Assembly: GCF_037042905.1 (NCBI RefSeq)
Contig: NC_087251.1
Location: forward strand, 46,262,373 to 46,326,372
Length of the DNA: 64,000 bases
DNA from: Lytechinus pictus
Lineage: Eukaryota > Echinodermata > Echinoidea > Temnopleuroida > Toxopneustidae
Reading direction: 5' to 3'
The position numbers and the translations under genes were made by a program. The notes beneath the pieces are model-generated. The model worked only from the letters and a program-made list of their open reading frames with translations, was not told the origin of the DNA and did not search any database. Shown piece after piece: positions 46,929 through 59,000 of this stretch. How positions within the stretch are numbered: the stretch's first letter is position 1; every line of letters begins with the position of its first letter.

Positions 46929-49060
46929 GTGTGAGTGGGTCATATCATGGTATGAACAGGCGTAATGGTGTAATGAGGCGACGATTTTGAGAGGGCGAGA
47001 AATGCGGCGTATCGGGCAGAATTTATCTTTTAAAAAAAATGTTGCGAGCGAGCGAGCAAAAATTTTGAAATTTTTGATACAAAAATTCAATTTTTTGATG
47101 GATTTTGACATGATATCCAGAGAATACATTTCAATCTTTTCTCTTTCCAGTCCTTTTTTTTTGGTGGTCTGTATACGCCACTGTGAACAGGATTTTTTGC
47201 GGCAGTAGCGTGAAGAGTAAAAAAAAATAATAATAAAAGGGCGCAGTATGGCGCATGTACTAAAAAGCAACTTAATATAAATCCCGAGCGAGCGAAGCGA
47301 GCGAGGAAAAAAACTACCTTTTTATGAAAATCTACATTTGAGATATTTTTTGACATTATATTCAGTAAATAAAATCATAGTCCTACACTTTTCCTTTGCT
47401 TTTCTTTCCTCCTTTTTTTTTCTTGTTTGCAGAACTTTTGGGGGCCATGGCCCAACCCTTCCATACTCATATACGACAGTGCTTTGCGGTTGGGGTCCTG
47501 GGCGGAGCGCCCGGAACACCTTGATATCAACGCCATTTAAACCTCGCAGATTGCCGCTATTTTTAATCAAATCGCGGGTATATACAGGATATAGCTTTTA
47601 CACAACACATTTATTCAACCCAGTTGCGTAATGAACCAAATATTTTGAGGGGGCAAAACATGGCGATGTGGGAAAATTTGTTAAAAGTCGCCAGCGAGCA
47701 AAGCGAGCTGGAAAAAAAATTGCCTATTGAAATTAAATTTTAATTATGTGATAGATTTTTCCATTATATTCAGCAAATAACACATTTCATTGTTTCCATT
47801 TGTTTCATTACTTTGTCTCCTATAATTTCTTTTATTTCCCCCTGGGTGTGGGATCAAGACCCCCCCCCCCACGCCTGTACGCCAGTGATTGAACGAAAAG
47901 CTTAATGTAGGAAGGGTCCCTACAGGGGGCGTTATAGAGCCATTTGAATGTTAGGCCTATAGATGAAGAGCCCCTACTGCGTGGGGTCTAGGGCAAAGCC
48001 CTGGTAGCTTTTTTGCATAAAATTTAGCAAGCCTATAGCACAATGTTGTATGTATATATGCAGTCAATCTTTCTTCCCACTCTTTATTTTCAATCCTCGG
48101 CAGCCCGGTCGTGTTATTAAGTGTTTTTTTTTCTTGTTCTTCTTTGTTTTCCAAGTTAGCTTTTGACTAATTCAATTCTACCTTCATTTCCCGCTATTGT
48201 TTGCCATTTTTCCCATCATGCTATTGCTTTACATAGGCCTATTTCGGAATGATTTGTTCTTTCTCAAATGTTCTTCTTTCGTTCTTTTACCCGCTTTCCT
48301 TCCTTTTCCATTTAAAAAAAATAATGATTTCTTCGTTTTATTTTGATATTTCCCTTTCCCTTTCCTCCTTTCCTTTTCCCTTTTCCTTCCCCCTTCCCTT
48401 TCTCCCCGCTCCCTTTTCTTTTTCCCCGTTTTCCCGGTGAAATCCGCCAAGGGGCAGCTTGCCCCCCCCCCCCGCCTGTTACGCCACTGTAAATGATGCG
48501 AGCGCGAGCTGAAAATTTTTGATATTCAGACCAGAAAAAGAAGAACTGTTTTTATTTTAGGCATTCATGAAGAGCACCAATCCACTAAAGCGAACTTAAG
48601 CACGGACTGGAAATGTTTTATATTCAGACCTTAAAAGGGCATAATTGCTTTATTTATCCATAATTACTTATATTATTTATTTATTTATTTAGTCATTCAT
48701 TTATTCATTTATTAATTCAATTTTTCATTCATTTCGATGTGAAAAAAACATTGAACATAGCAGCCTTATAGCTGAATTGCATACAATTCACAATGATTTA
48801 TACAACAGTCAATAACATTTAAGAACATCAAAATAGTAAAAAATCAACTCTCATCTAGATTCATGAATATGGACATAAAAGAAATAATTCGATAATAAAG
48901 ATTTTATAGTATAATTTGTTTTGGGGGTGAAGTGGAAAGTGGGGTAAAACGGACTACCTAATTTTGGCTCGTCATATCTCTGTAATAGAAAATTCCCCCA
49001 AAATGAATGCAATATGAAATTGTTTTGGCACTTTTCGTGCTGAAGAGTGAGTCTTTGTCA
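46929..49060. other. Repeat-rich spacer without gene
   Basis: It holds GCGAGCGAAGCGAGC-type motifs, a CT-rich tract (48340-48440), poly-C runs at 47862-47871 and 48462-48473, and AT-rich tetranucleotide sequence near 48660-48730. No exon is supported. Confidence 0.5.
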
Positions 49061-49067
49061 GAAGCAT

Positions 49068-49540
49068 TTTTGTCTCACCTGCATAGCAGAGTGAGACTAT
49101 AGGCGCCGCTTTTCCGACGGCGACGGCGGCGGCGACGGCGGCGGCGGCGGCGGCGTCAACACCAAATCTTAACCTGAGGTTAAGTTTTTGAAATGACAGC
49201 ATAACTTAGAAAGTATATGGACCTAGTTCATGAAACTTGGCCATAAGGTTAATCAAGTATTACTGAACATCCTGCCTGAGTTTCATGTCACATGACCAAG
49301 GTCAAAGGTCATTTAGGGTCAATGAACTTAGACCATGTTGGGGGAATCAACATCAAAATCTTAACCTAAGGTTAAGTTTTTGAAATGTCATCATAACTTA
49401 GAAAATATATGGACCTAGTTCATGAAACTTATACATAAGGTTAATCAAGTATCACTGAACATCCTGCATGAGTTTCACATCACATGACCAAGGTCAAAGG
49501 TCATTTAGGGTCAATGAACTTTGGCCGAATTGGGGGTATC
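49068..49540. repeat. Pearl/BIV160-like tandem-repeat element, left part
   Basis: It starts TCTCACCTGCATAGCAGAGT, then a CGGCGG-rich stretch (49118-49155), then two tandem units of about 190 bp that contain ATATGGACCTAGTTCATGAA and AGGTCAAAGGTCATTTAGG. The right part of the same element resumes at 51447 after a LINE insertion. Similar GGTCAAAGGTCA satellites are widespread in marine invertebrates. Confidence 0.75.
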
Positions 49541-51446
49541 TGTTGAATTGAATATATTAATTGTTGATCCATTAGTACACATATTTAATCTTTCCTTAAT
49601 TAATGGCGTCGTGCCTGACAATATGAAAATATCTAAGGTAATACCAGTGTATAAAAAAGGAGATACGAATAATGTATGTAACTATAGACCGATATCTTTA
49701 TTGCCTACTCTATCAAAGGTTCTAGAAAGAGTGATGTATACAAGACTATTAGACTTTTTGAATAAATATAATATAATTTCTGACTTTCAATTTGGATTCC
49801 GCCAAAAGCATAGTACATCTCATGCTACTCTTTCATTTGTTGAAAAAATCACAAAAGCTATTGATAACTTTGAACATACAGTAGGTGTTTTTCTGGACCT
49901 CTCCAAGGCCTTTGACACTATAAATCATGAAATACTACTATACAAACTTGAAAATTACGGAATCCGTGGAAAGGCCTTGGAGTGGTTCAGGAATTACCTA
50001 ATAAACCGTAAACAGTTTGTTAACATAAATGAACGAAATTCTTCTCTACTAAAGGTCAACCGGGGTGTTCCTCAAGGTAGCATACTGGGCCCACTTTTAT
50101 TTACGATCTATATAAATGACATCCACAATTCTTCGACAATATTATCTTATATTCTTTTTGCAGATGATTCAAATGTACTTTATTCTCATCCCAATCCCGA
50201 TATTTTAGTCAATATATTGAATATTGAACTGGAGAAGCTAGTACAATGGATAAGATCTAATAAATTGTCAATCAATGTACAAAAAACGAAATGTATGCTT
50301 TTCAGCAATTCTTTAGATAAATTACCATACGATATTAAATTGGACAACGCTGACATTGAAGTGGTCGCTTCAACAAAATTTTTAGGCCTGATAGTAGACA
50401 ACAATTATCTTGGAAAACACACATTGATTCTATATGCCGTACAATTTCACGTAATATTGGTGTTATAAATAAGGTCAAGTTTTTTCTTCCATCTTCCTCC
50501 CTAAAAATGCTTTATTCAACATTAATTTTACCTTATCTAAACTACGGGATAATTGCCTGGGGAAATACACATACATCATATCTAGAAAGAATATTACTTT
50601 TACAGAAAAAGGCATTGCGCGTTATTTTTAATATGGCCTGGAGATCCCATACAGACCAATTGTTTATTGACAATAAAATCTTAAAAGTAAAAACATTATA
50701 TCAATATAACTTGGGTCAATTTATGTATCAATTAAATAATAATATGCTACCATCAATCTTCGATTCTTCATTTAACAAAAACAAAACTATCCATAAATAC
50801 CCTACACGTCAATCCGACGAATTTCATTTTCCTTTACCCCGGACAATTCTTGCCAAATCTATCTTTACTTTCGAAGGCCCTCGACTTTGGGGCACTCTTA
50901 ATAATACTATCAAAGATTCCCCAAGTCTAAATTCTTTTAAATTTAAGTTCAAAAAGTTTCTCCAAGATACTCGTTAGTTTGTTTAACTCTTCATCACTCA
51001 TACATTATATTTTTCATTTATACTTAACACTACTAAGTGTGAAATATGATAATTTTCGTTTTCCTGTTGATCCGTAATATTCGCTGTGAGTGCCGGGGCA
51101 AGAATCTGGAGACCATTGATTTCGTTTTTTCTCTCATTTTCTATTTCTTTCTTTTCTTTTTTTCTTTTAAACTATTCATTTAAATAGATTTAAGCTCAAC
51201 TTCTACATGTTGTATTTGTGTTTTGTTTACATTGTTCATACAAATATGTAATAGGAGGCTGCATTCTACAAGCTTCGCTTTTTTAGCAGCCTCCTCCGTT
51301 TCCGACCTGTTATCTTAATTATTACATATAATAAGTTTCTTTATTTGATTGATTATATCAAGATGTATGTAACAAAACTTATTGTAAATGATTGTAAATG
51401 ATTGTTGGAAATGGAAAAATAAATGAAATGAAATGAAATGAAATGA
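49541..51446 (+). mobile_element. 5'-truncated CR1/Jockey-like LINE inserted in the tandem repeat
   Basis: The retroelement sits between GTTGAATT (left) and GAATTACC (right) of the tandem repeat, so a short GAATT duplication is possible. It ends in an (AAATG)n tail at about 51418-51446. It has lost its endonuclease and 5' half. It carries the RT ORF and a C-terminal domain, broken by one frameshift. Confidence 0.85.
49545..50979 (+). pseudogene. LINE reverse transcriptase, truncated and frameshifted
   Basis: The frame 49545-50468 encodes RT fingers and palm: NYRPISLLPTLSKVLERV, motif A FLDLSKAFDTINHEIL, motif B GVPQGSILGPLLF, motif C YILFADDSNVL, and KLSINVQKTKCMLFS in the thumb. After FLGLIVDNN near 50405 the frame shifts by one base; coding continues in another frame through SLKMLYSTLILPYLNYGI, then the C-terminal block FEGPRLWGTLNNTI, to the stop at about 50979. 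One indel separates the two parts. The start is truncated inside the ORF (no endonuclease). It is a dead copy, but little decayed. Confidence 0.9.
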
Positions 51447-51925
51447 ATTACCATCACAACTTTGAAAGTTTATGGATCTGATTCATGAAAATTGGACGTA
51501 ATAGTAATCAAGTATTACTGAACATCCTGTGCAAGTTTCAGGTCACATGATCAAGGTCAAAGGTCATTTAGGGTCAATGAACTTTGGCCAAATTGGGGTA
51601 TTTGTTGAATTACAGCCATAAATTTGAAAGTGTGTTGGTCTAGTTCATAAAACTTGGACATAATAGTAATCAAGTATCACTGAACATCCTATGCGAGTTC
51701 AGGTCACATGATCAAGGTCAAAGGTCATGTAAGGTCAAAGAACTTTGGCCACGTTGGGGGTATTTGTTGAATTGCCATCATATCTCTATAAGTGTATTGG
51801 TCTAGTTCATAAAACGTGGAAATAAGAGTAACCAAGTATCACTGAACATCTTGTGCGAGTTATAGTAGTTTTCAAAATCAGCACTGCTGCTATATTGAAT
51901 CGCGTGATGCAGGTGAGACGGCCAG
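51447..51925. repeat. Pearl/BIV160-like tandem-repeat element, right part
   Basis: Two to three further units (period about 161 bp) with TCAAGTATCACTGAACATCC and AGGTCAAAGGTCAT. It ends ATGCAGGTGAGA, the inverse of the element's left TCTCACCTGCAT. Unit length and divergence differ from the left part. Confidence 0.75.
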
Positions 51926-53066
51926 AGGCATTCCACTTGTTAATTCTATTACAGGGGCAAAACGGACCCATATGGTATGTTTTTACCATGGGTCCGTTTT
52001 GCCACGAGACCAAAGTCCTTCTTATACCCCACTGGTACATTTTGGATATGACACGCGCCAGTGACCCCTAACGAAACATACACAAATTCATACATCACTC
52101 AATACATTCATGCTTTATAACATAATCACCAAAAATCTTTAAAGGGGATGATGGCAAATTCTTCAAAAAAATAACCCTTATCAGTTCTATATATAGACTC
52201 TAAAATAACTTCAAGTACCCCTCATTTTGCGTTTTTCACTATACAAACGACATATTTTCTCTCTTAAAGATGAAATTTTTGTCAGATCCATCTTTTTTAA
52301 AGACGAATTACGCAATGATGTCATTTAGGCACTTGATACATGATACTTGATGTAGAAATCCCTTTGGCAACTCATACTGGGATGATGAATAAATTAGTGA
52401 GCCACTCATTGGCGCCACAGTGGGGCCGGCGATTCACGGAGATATGGGGTGGGTTCGTCTTACCCAATCTGTTTTACCACACTTTTCCCTATGTCATGAA
52501 AACGAGGCATATAATGTCACTATATGAAACAATAATAACTCTAAGTGCGAGGAAATAATATTTGGTGTATATTGACTTGAAAACGGGATAATACAACAGG
52601 ATTATATCTCATGATGATTGGTTAACACATATATGATATAGGCCCTAAGCAAATTATGTTTCATAAAGTTATGAAAGAAATATTTCTAATATAATAATAA
52701 TAATAATATAACATAATACAATACAATAAACAATAATTTATTCATCCCCCACTTCGTTCCTCTAGCTTTCTTTCTCCCGCCCCCAGCACCCCGCTTCCTG
52801 CAGGGTCATTAGTAAGTAACCCCGTCTCCAGGATCGCTGCCATGCGCCGGCCGGCCGAGCAAAGCATTTTTCTTTTACCGGAGACGTTCAAAGCCACCAT
52901 ACCGTACACATCGCGCGTACAATTTGAAAAAAAAAATGGACGTGATAATATTCAACGAATAAAAACCTAAAAGGTTGAGAAGAAGATTGAACGTTTTTTT
53001 CCTAGCCGAAGGTGTTTGGTTCAGTCAGCGCAAATGCCAAAAGTTGACTGATATGTAGTTGAGAAA

Positions 53067-56000
53067 ATGAACCCAACACAGGACTCTGAAAAAGTTGTGG
53101 ACGGTCGCAAAGAATGGTAAGCATGATCTCATTTTCTTCAGTTCACACATTCAATCATGAATTTGCATACCGGTACCCGGTACGGTACCGGTACCTCAAG
53201 CGATGTTCTAACCAAAGGTAGCTCCGGCCCTCTTCGCTTCGCGGGCCGGAGCTCCCTGGGGCCGGGGCTGGGTAGCCAGGCGGCTTCTTGAGAGTAAAAA
53301 TCATTTACTAACGTAGGCTTACTCTCAATGAAGCCAGGGAGTCCTTCCTATTAATTCACCTACACGAAGGACCCCAAAACCTGAAACTTTCACCCCCGAG
53401 ATTTCTACTTCTAAAAAGTAAAAGATCATCTAGCTCTAAAAAAAATGTATAGCCTAGGCCCGGCCTAGGCCTACCCAGTTGTTGTGTGTCCGGACAGGTT
53501 GTGTGTCCGGACGATCAATTTTAGAAAGTCATTTGGAAAAAATTACAAGCGAAGTGTCATCAATTTTTAGTACAAAATGTAAGGAAATATTATAGAGAAC
53601 AAAATATAAGATGATTACAAAACAACTATTGAATTCATATTTTTAGTGTAGGCCTAGGCCTAATCTTACGACAAAAAAGAAGGCTTCAAAAATATAAAGT
53701 GTCCGGACACCCGATCCCCCATCCTACATCATGGACATGGGTCATGGTCATGGGATAAAACTTCATTTCCGACATTTCTACGCTCTCGTTGTTATTTTTA
53801 AACAAGAATTCATCAAAAAAATTAGAAAAATATTGTGAAAAGACGGAAGAGACTTGCCCGAACTTCGGGACGGTGAATAATAATACGTGTGAGGAAAAAG
53901 ATACAAATCACCAATTTTGAGGATAACCGGAAGATGGACACAGAGTGAAATACGGGTGAAGAGTAAGAAATTAAGCTATTTTACTTTCTCGTTATATTTT
54001 TTTCTATAATTTTTACAATAAATAACATTTCCATCCCACCTTTGTCACTCGGAATATCCGATCGAGTTCACCGTCCGACGCGTCCTGAAGTTCAGGTAGG
54101 TGGAGCGTAGTGTAGCGGTAGTGAAGTGGAGTGGAGCCTGCACGAACTTCCCCCGAGGTACGCTGCGCTAAACTACGTTGGCTCCACTCACGAATACATA
54201 GACTGAAGAGTTGTTGGCCCGTACCTATAGACAACGTATAGTTATAGTGAACTAACGTTTTATAGGTTGCAATTTAAGACTGTCTTTTTAAGCGAAATTT
54301 ACAGTTTCATGGTTTCCATTAGCAGGGAAATATAAATAATTTAAGACTTATTGCGTACCTTGGACCGGAGTAATTGAAAAAAAATCCTCTGGATGATTGA
54401 GAAATCTTTCATCTAAGACATTTTCACCTAAGCTGACGGCTTTTCTTGCAAGTCGCCATCTTGAATGACGTCATTATCCTTATTAACTTTTTAATGTCTC
54501 GATATACTTGTACTTGTATATTTCCTTCCTCCGGTCTTCGGAGATCGGCGGCAAGCCGCAGAGTTCAGGTCCTTTCTTGATGGTGCTGTCGACATAGGTG
54601 GATTTTTAAGATGTATCTTAGGCAGTGACATGTCAGAGAGGAAGCAGAGGAGGAGGGCAGGGAGTGTGAGGGAAAGAGGATGAGGGGGTCATTTCCAGTA
54701 TATCGAATGTCGTCTGCTACCTGTGATCGTAGCGGTTTAGCTCGCATGTGGAGCAGATCGTATGATATTGAAAGCGAAATAGATATCACATTCGTAAATT
54801 ATTGATGCCCTCTCCGTTCGTTGGTAAATACTTCATATTTTGGCTGCCATTTTGGGGGTGATTCTTGAGACCAAGACAAGTAAACATCGGTTAAGTACTA
54901 TTTTATCTCATTTTAATCTATTTTTTCAAATTTCTTGATTCTTCACATTCTCAAGACATTATTTAGGTAGTATCTAAATCCTTAAGACTGTAAATTTGAT
55001 TTTAAAAAAAATATTGAAGTCTGGATAGTACTAGTCGACCGAATTGATGACCGTGATAACACATGCGAGCTCACACTAACGTACTACCGTCGGTGAATGG
55101 GGATTATAGTGAAATGTCAGAAATTGTTAAGGAAATCTCCAGAAACGACGGTTATTCCTGAAACTTTGTGTAAATTAAGAATATTAGTTTTAATCATTCT
55201 TAAAGATCGTGATGTTGCATGAATTTTATATTTTCCCCCCATAAAATCCCACCTTTGTCACTCGGAATATCAGAGCGAGTTCACGGGCTCGATGTTCGGG
55301 TAGGTGGAGCGTAGTGTAGCGGTAGTGAAGTGGAGTAGAGCCTGCATGAACATCGCTTGAGGTAGAATTTGCACAATTGTAAGCCAAAATTTTGTTTACC
55401 GGGCCGAGCGGCGCGAGTAGCCAGACAGGAGTCTCCTGGAGCTGGAGATTAGTGTCACTGACGTGCTTAATCTCCAAGGAGCTACAGTAGCCTGGAGGCT
55501 TCTGGAGAGTAGTTTTACTGACATAGGCTTACTCTCCATGAAGCCTGGGACGGGATGGCCATAGGCCCACACACACCGAGTATTTTGGAGACAACAATGT
55601 TGCTCCAAAATACTTGATTTCTTTAACTTATCACAAACTTATGTAAATGGAAAACAACTTTATTTCCTCCCATTAAGAACTAATAAACTTCTTTTTACAT
55701 GAAAAATAATATAAAAATTAAGAAAAATCATGTACATGTAAGAAGATGAGCAGATACTCACAGATATTATTGTCGCCATCTTGCCATCTTTGTTATCGTA
55801 GCCTAGCTACAAGACGCGTATAAGAGAGGGCAACAATATCATGAGCAGTGCCAATTTAAATTGACAGAAATAACTTCCATCGGCCGACAAATATCATGAA
55901 TCGTAAAATGCTTGCATTGGCCAACAAATATCATATTTCATGATTTTTTAACCATATGATTATGTAGGAAAGCTGCTTGCATATGATGTCACAAATCAAA

Positions 56001-59000
56001 TACTTAAAATTCTAATAACTTTTTATTCTTTGATGGATTATTTTCTCAAACCTTCGCCAATATTTTTTATTTTTCTTCTATTTTTTACAATAAAGTTATG
56101 TCGGTGAACTTCTCCTTTATATTTGCTTGTAAAATGATGAGTTTGTGATGCTTGTTTAACAGCTGGATTTATTAGCTCTTCTTTATAGTCATGAGCAGGA
56201 TGTGCCTACTTAGTATGCCAACTTTGTTGTAATACCGGTAATTTGATGACTCCTTGTTGATTTCTAATACTTTTTTTGCCACATTTGCACAATACTGTTA
56301 GGGTACATCAGTAACTATTTTGCTTCCCATTCGTTCTCGTGTGTGAACTGCTCTTGATACACCTAAGTCCAAGACAAGAAAATATCAAGCATGTTGATTT
56401 TTTTGTAGCAAACAGGATCTTCATTCATGTTTTATTACCTTTTATTTTTGTAATAGCGGCATCAGGCGACCTGTACCCAAGTATCAGCATTACATTGATC
56501 ACTTTGAGGAACTCTACAGGCAAAGCCCTCTTGCAAAGGTAGGTGAAAGTCCTATTTCCATAAACAATGCCCTCTATGTTTCTATGCAAGCAGGAAGAAA
56601 CGTACCTGTAGGTATTTCAGTTTCACTTATAGATTTAGATCGATTTGTGTCATTTTATCAAGCATCTTATTTTTACTCAATTTTACCTAAGTAAACTGAT
56701 GTCTGAAAAATACAATTTTTTTGCAAATTTCTTATTAATGAAGTTCATATTTTCATAGAATTAGGAAAGTTCAAAATCATTTGTTGTGTTCTGTTCATGG
56801 ATCCTGTGCTTTCTCACTTTTCTTTCGGCACGCCAGGTGATTGACCAAAATGCCTCTTCTGTTCCTTCAAAACGCAACGCCGACAGTTCCTTCTCGGGCA
56901 GCGCACCTGGGTCCTTCAAGGTTCCGTTGACGTCCCCCGTGTACAAGATCAAGAAGCCGGTTCCGGTGTCGGTGGGTGCTTTTGTCATGTCTCCTGTCGC
57001 GCAGCTTGTCCAACAGATGCAGTCGACGGCTGGGGTCTCGCAATGCAAGAAAAGGCATGAAACTGCCAGTCCTATTGAGAAGCGATTGTCTTCTGATTCT
57101 GACCGTATTCAGGTTGGAGAGCAGCATGACTTGGAAAAGAGTGGTTTACCCCAGGTGTGTAATGTTCACATATTTTATTGTTAGCGTTTTCTTTTCTAAG
57201 ATGAAGTTCGCTTTGCTCTTTGCTTAATTTCTTTACCATTGAAGTTGCTGACTTGTGTGTATCTATTGTTGTCAAGCTTTCAAAATTGTTTAAAGTATAT
57301 CTCTCCAAAATTTTCCTTTTTGGCCAATATATTTATTTGTTGGAATATGTTGGTAATGAAAAGTGTCCAAGTTGTCATTGTCTACTCCAGTGTAAAATTT
57401 TCACAGGGGCTCAGGGCTAATTGGCCCCTGAAATGCCCCTAACAGCCCAAGGGTCTGTTATATTAGGGACTTGTATTTGATGTTTTAGTTGCGTTTAAAC
57501 ACAACTTTTTCTGCTACAGTCCCCTGGAAAACTAAAAAGGAGCCCCTGGAAATTTCCAGAGTCAACTGTAAACTGCTTTGTAAGTTTGTAATTACTGGAA
57601 TATATATTTATTTTGGTTAGCAAAAATAGGCAAACATTTGTCAAGATTTGTTTATGTTGACAGAAGCGATATATTTTTTTTCTTTGGAAATTTGTAGTTG
57701 TCTCAAGAGGGAGCCCTATTTTTCGGAGCCCTAATAGTTTATCCCCGGAATTATTTAGAATAATTTTTTTGCGTGGTCTAGTCTACCTGTGTTTGTTTGT
57801 ATTTTTATATATATATATTTTTTTTTTGGGGGGGGGGTTTGGAACCTACTTCCCAACCCGCAGTGAAAAGGGATTTTCCAGGGCTCTTTTGAGTTTTGAA
57901 CATTTCGGGGGGGGGGGGGGGTAAAATGGCCCTGAACCTCCTTATAAATTTGTCTGTTTTGTTTTTGTTTTCTTTGCAGCCTGAATGTTTTCAGGAAGTA
58001 GAGTCTCCTGCAGAGCTTGAAGCAGGGGTGCCATCGCCAGGAGCCGATGATGAAGAGGAGAACGTTTCACTTCATGAGAGTGAAAACAATGAAAAAAGGA
58101 CTGAACAGATGGGAGAAGAAGATGATACTGAAATGAAAGGCTTGGGTAAGTGGTGCTGTAAATAGATCTGCACTTGGATTTGTGGCCCAGTTCAAAGTCC
58201 AAATGTTCATAACCCTTCGGGGTAAAAAAAGGCATTGTAGTAACAATCAAGTAGAAAATGAGTGAGATCTAGGGCTCACTGCAGAAAGATTGCAATTAAA
58301 CACAACTCCAAAAATCATACAAAACTAGATTCTAAACCAATAATAGCATGCTATTGTGAATTGCATTTAAACCCAACTCATTCTGCAACAGGCCCCTTAT
58401 ATTATATGACATTCGCGGTGTCGTGAATGTATGCGCTATTGCGCTCATTTTTTCAGACATGATATAGTATATATTTAGCTGTAAAATGATACCAGCTTCA
58501 TGACATTATCTTTCTATTCAACTGAGACATCGTATGTTAAAACCAAATCAAAACCACCTTTTTGTGGGGCGAGTTCAAGACACATGGCCATATGTCATTG
58601 GTCAATGAAGTATCTGCAAAAAAAAGATGTAATAGCATTAGAGTTCTATGAATTTAAGGAAATGTCATCGCACCCTTCAATAGAGATAAGATGTGGTTAT
58701 TGCACAGACCAGTAGAGTACTCTTAAATGAAATGCCTGGGTATATAATACGGTGCATTGATATTTGGGGGGCGATTTCATAATCATAGAATTGAAAATCA
58801 GATCGTAGTATGACTATCATGCATTTTAGAATTTACATATATATTTGTACTCTCCAGTCCTCCTCACACTCATGCGATGAACCTGTCACTGGAACAGGCC
58901 CATCTCAAATTCAAGAGAAAGGAGAAAATCACTGGGGATTAAAGAATTTGAGCTAGGTTTGTTTGGAGGCAGTTTCAAAATCACTGAATTGAAAATTAAA

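Noticed and set aside
46869-47356. 133- and 89-codon minus-strand frames
   Set aside because: They cross the end of the Tc1-like element and repeat-rich DNA, with no recognisable domain.
48972-49202. Poly-Ala frame near 49100
   Set aside because: Reading of the CGGCGG run at the start of the tandem-repeat element.
56867-57308. Minus-strand and alternative plus-strand frames over KNL2 exon 3
   Set aside because: Exon 3 in the chosen frame joins both neighbours in phase; the others do not.
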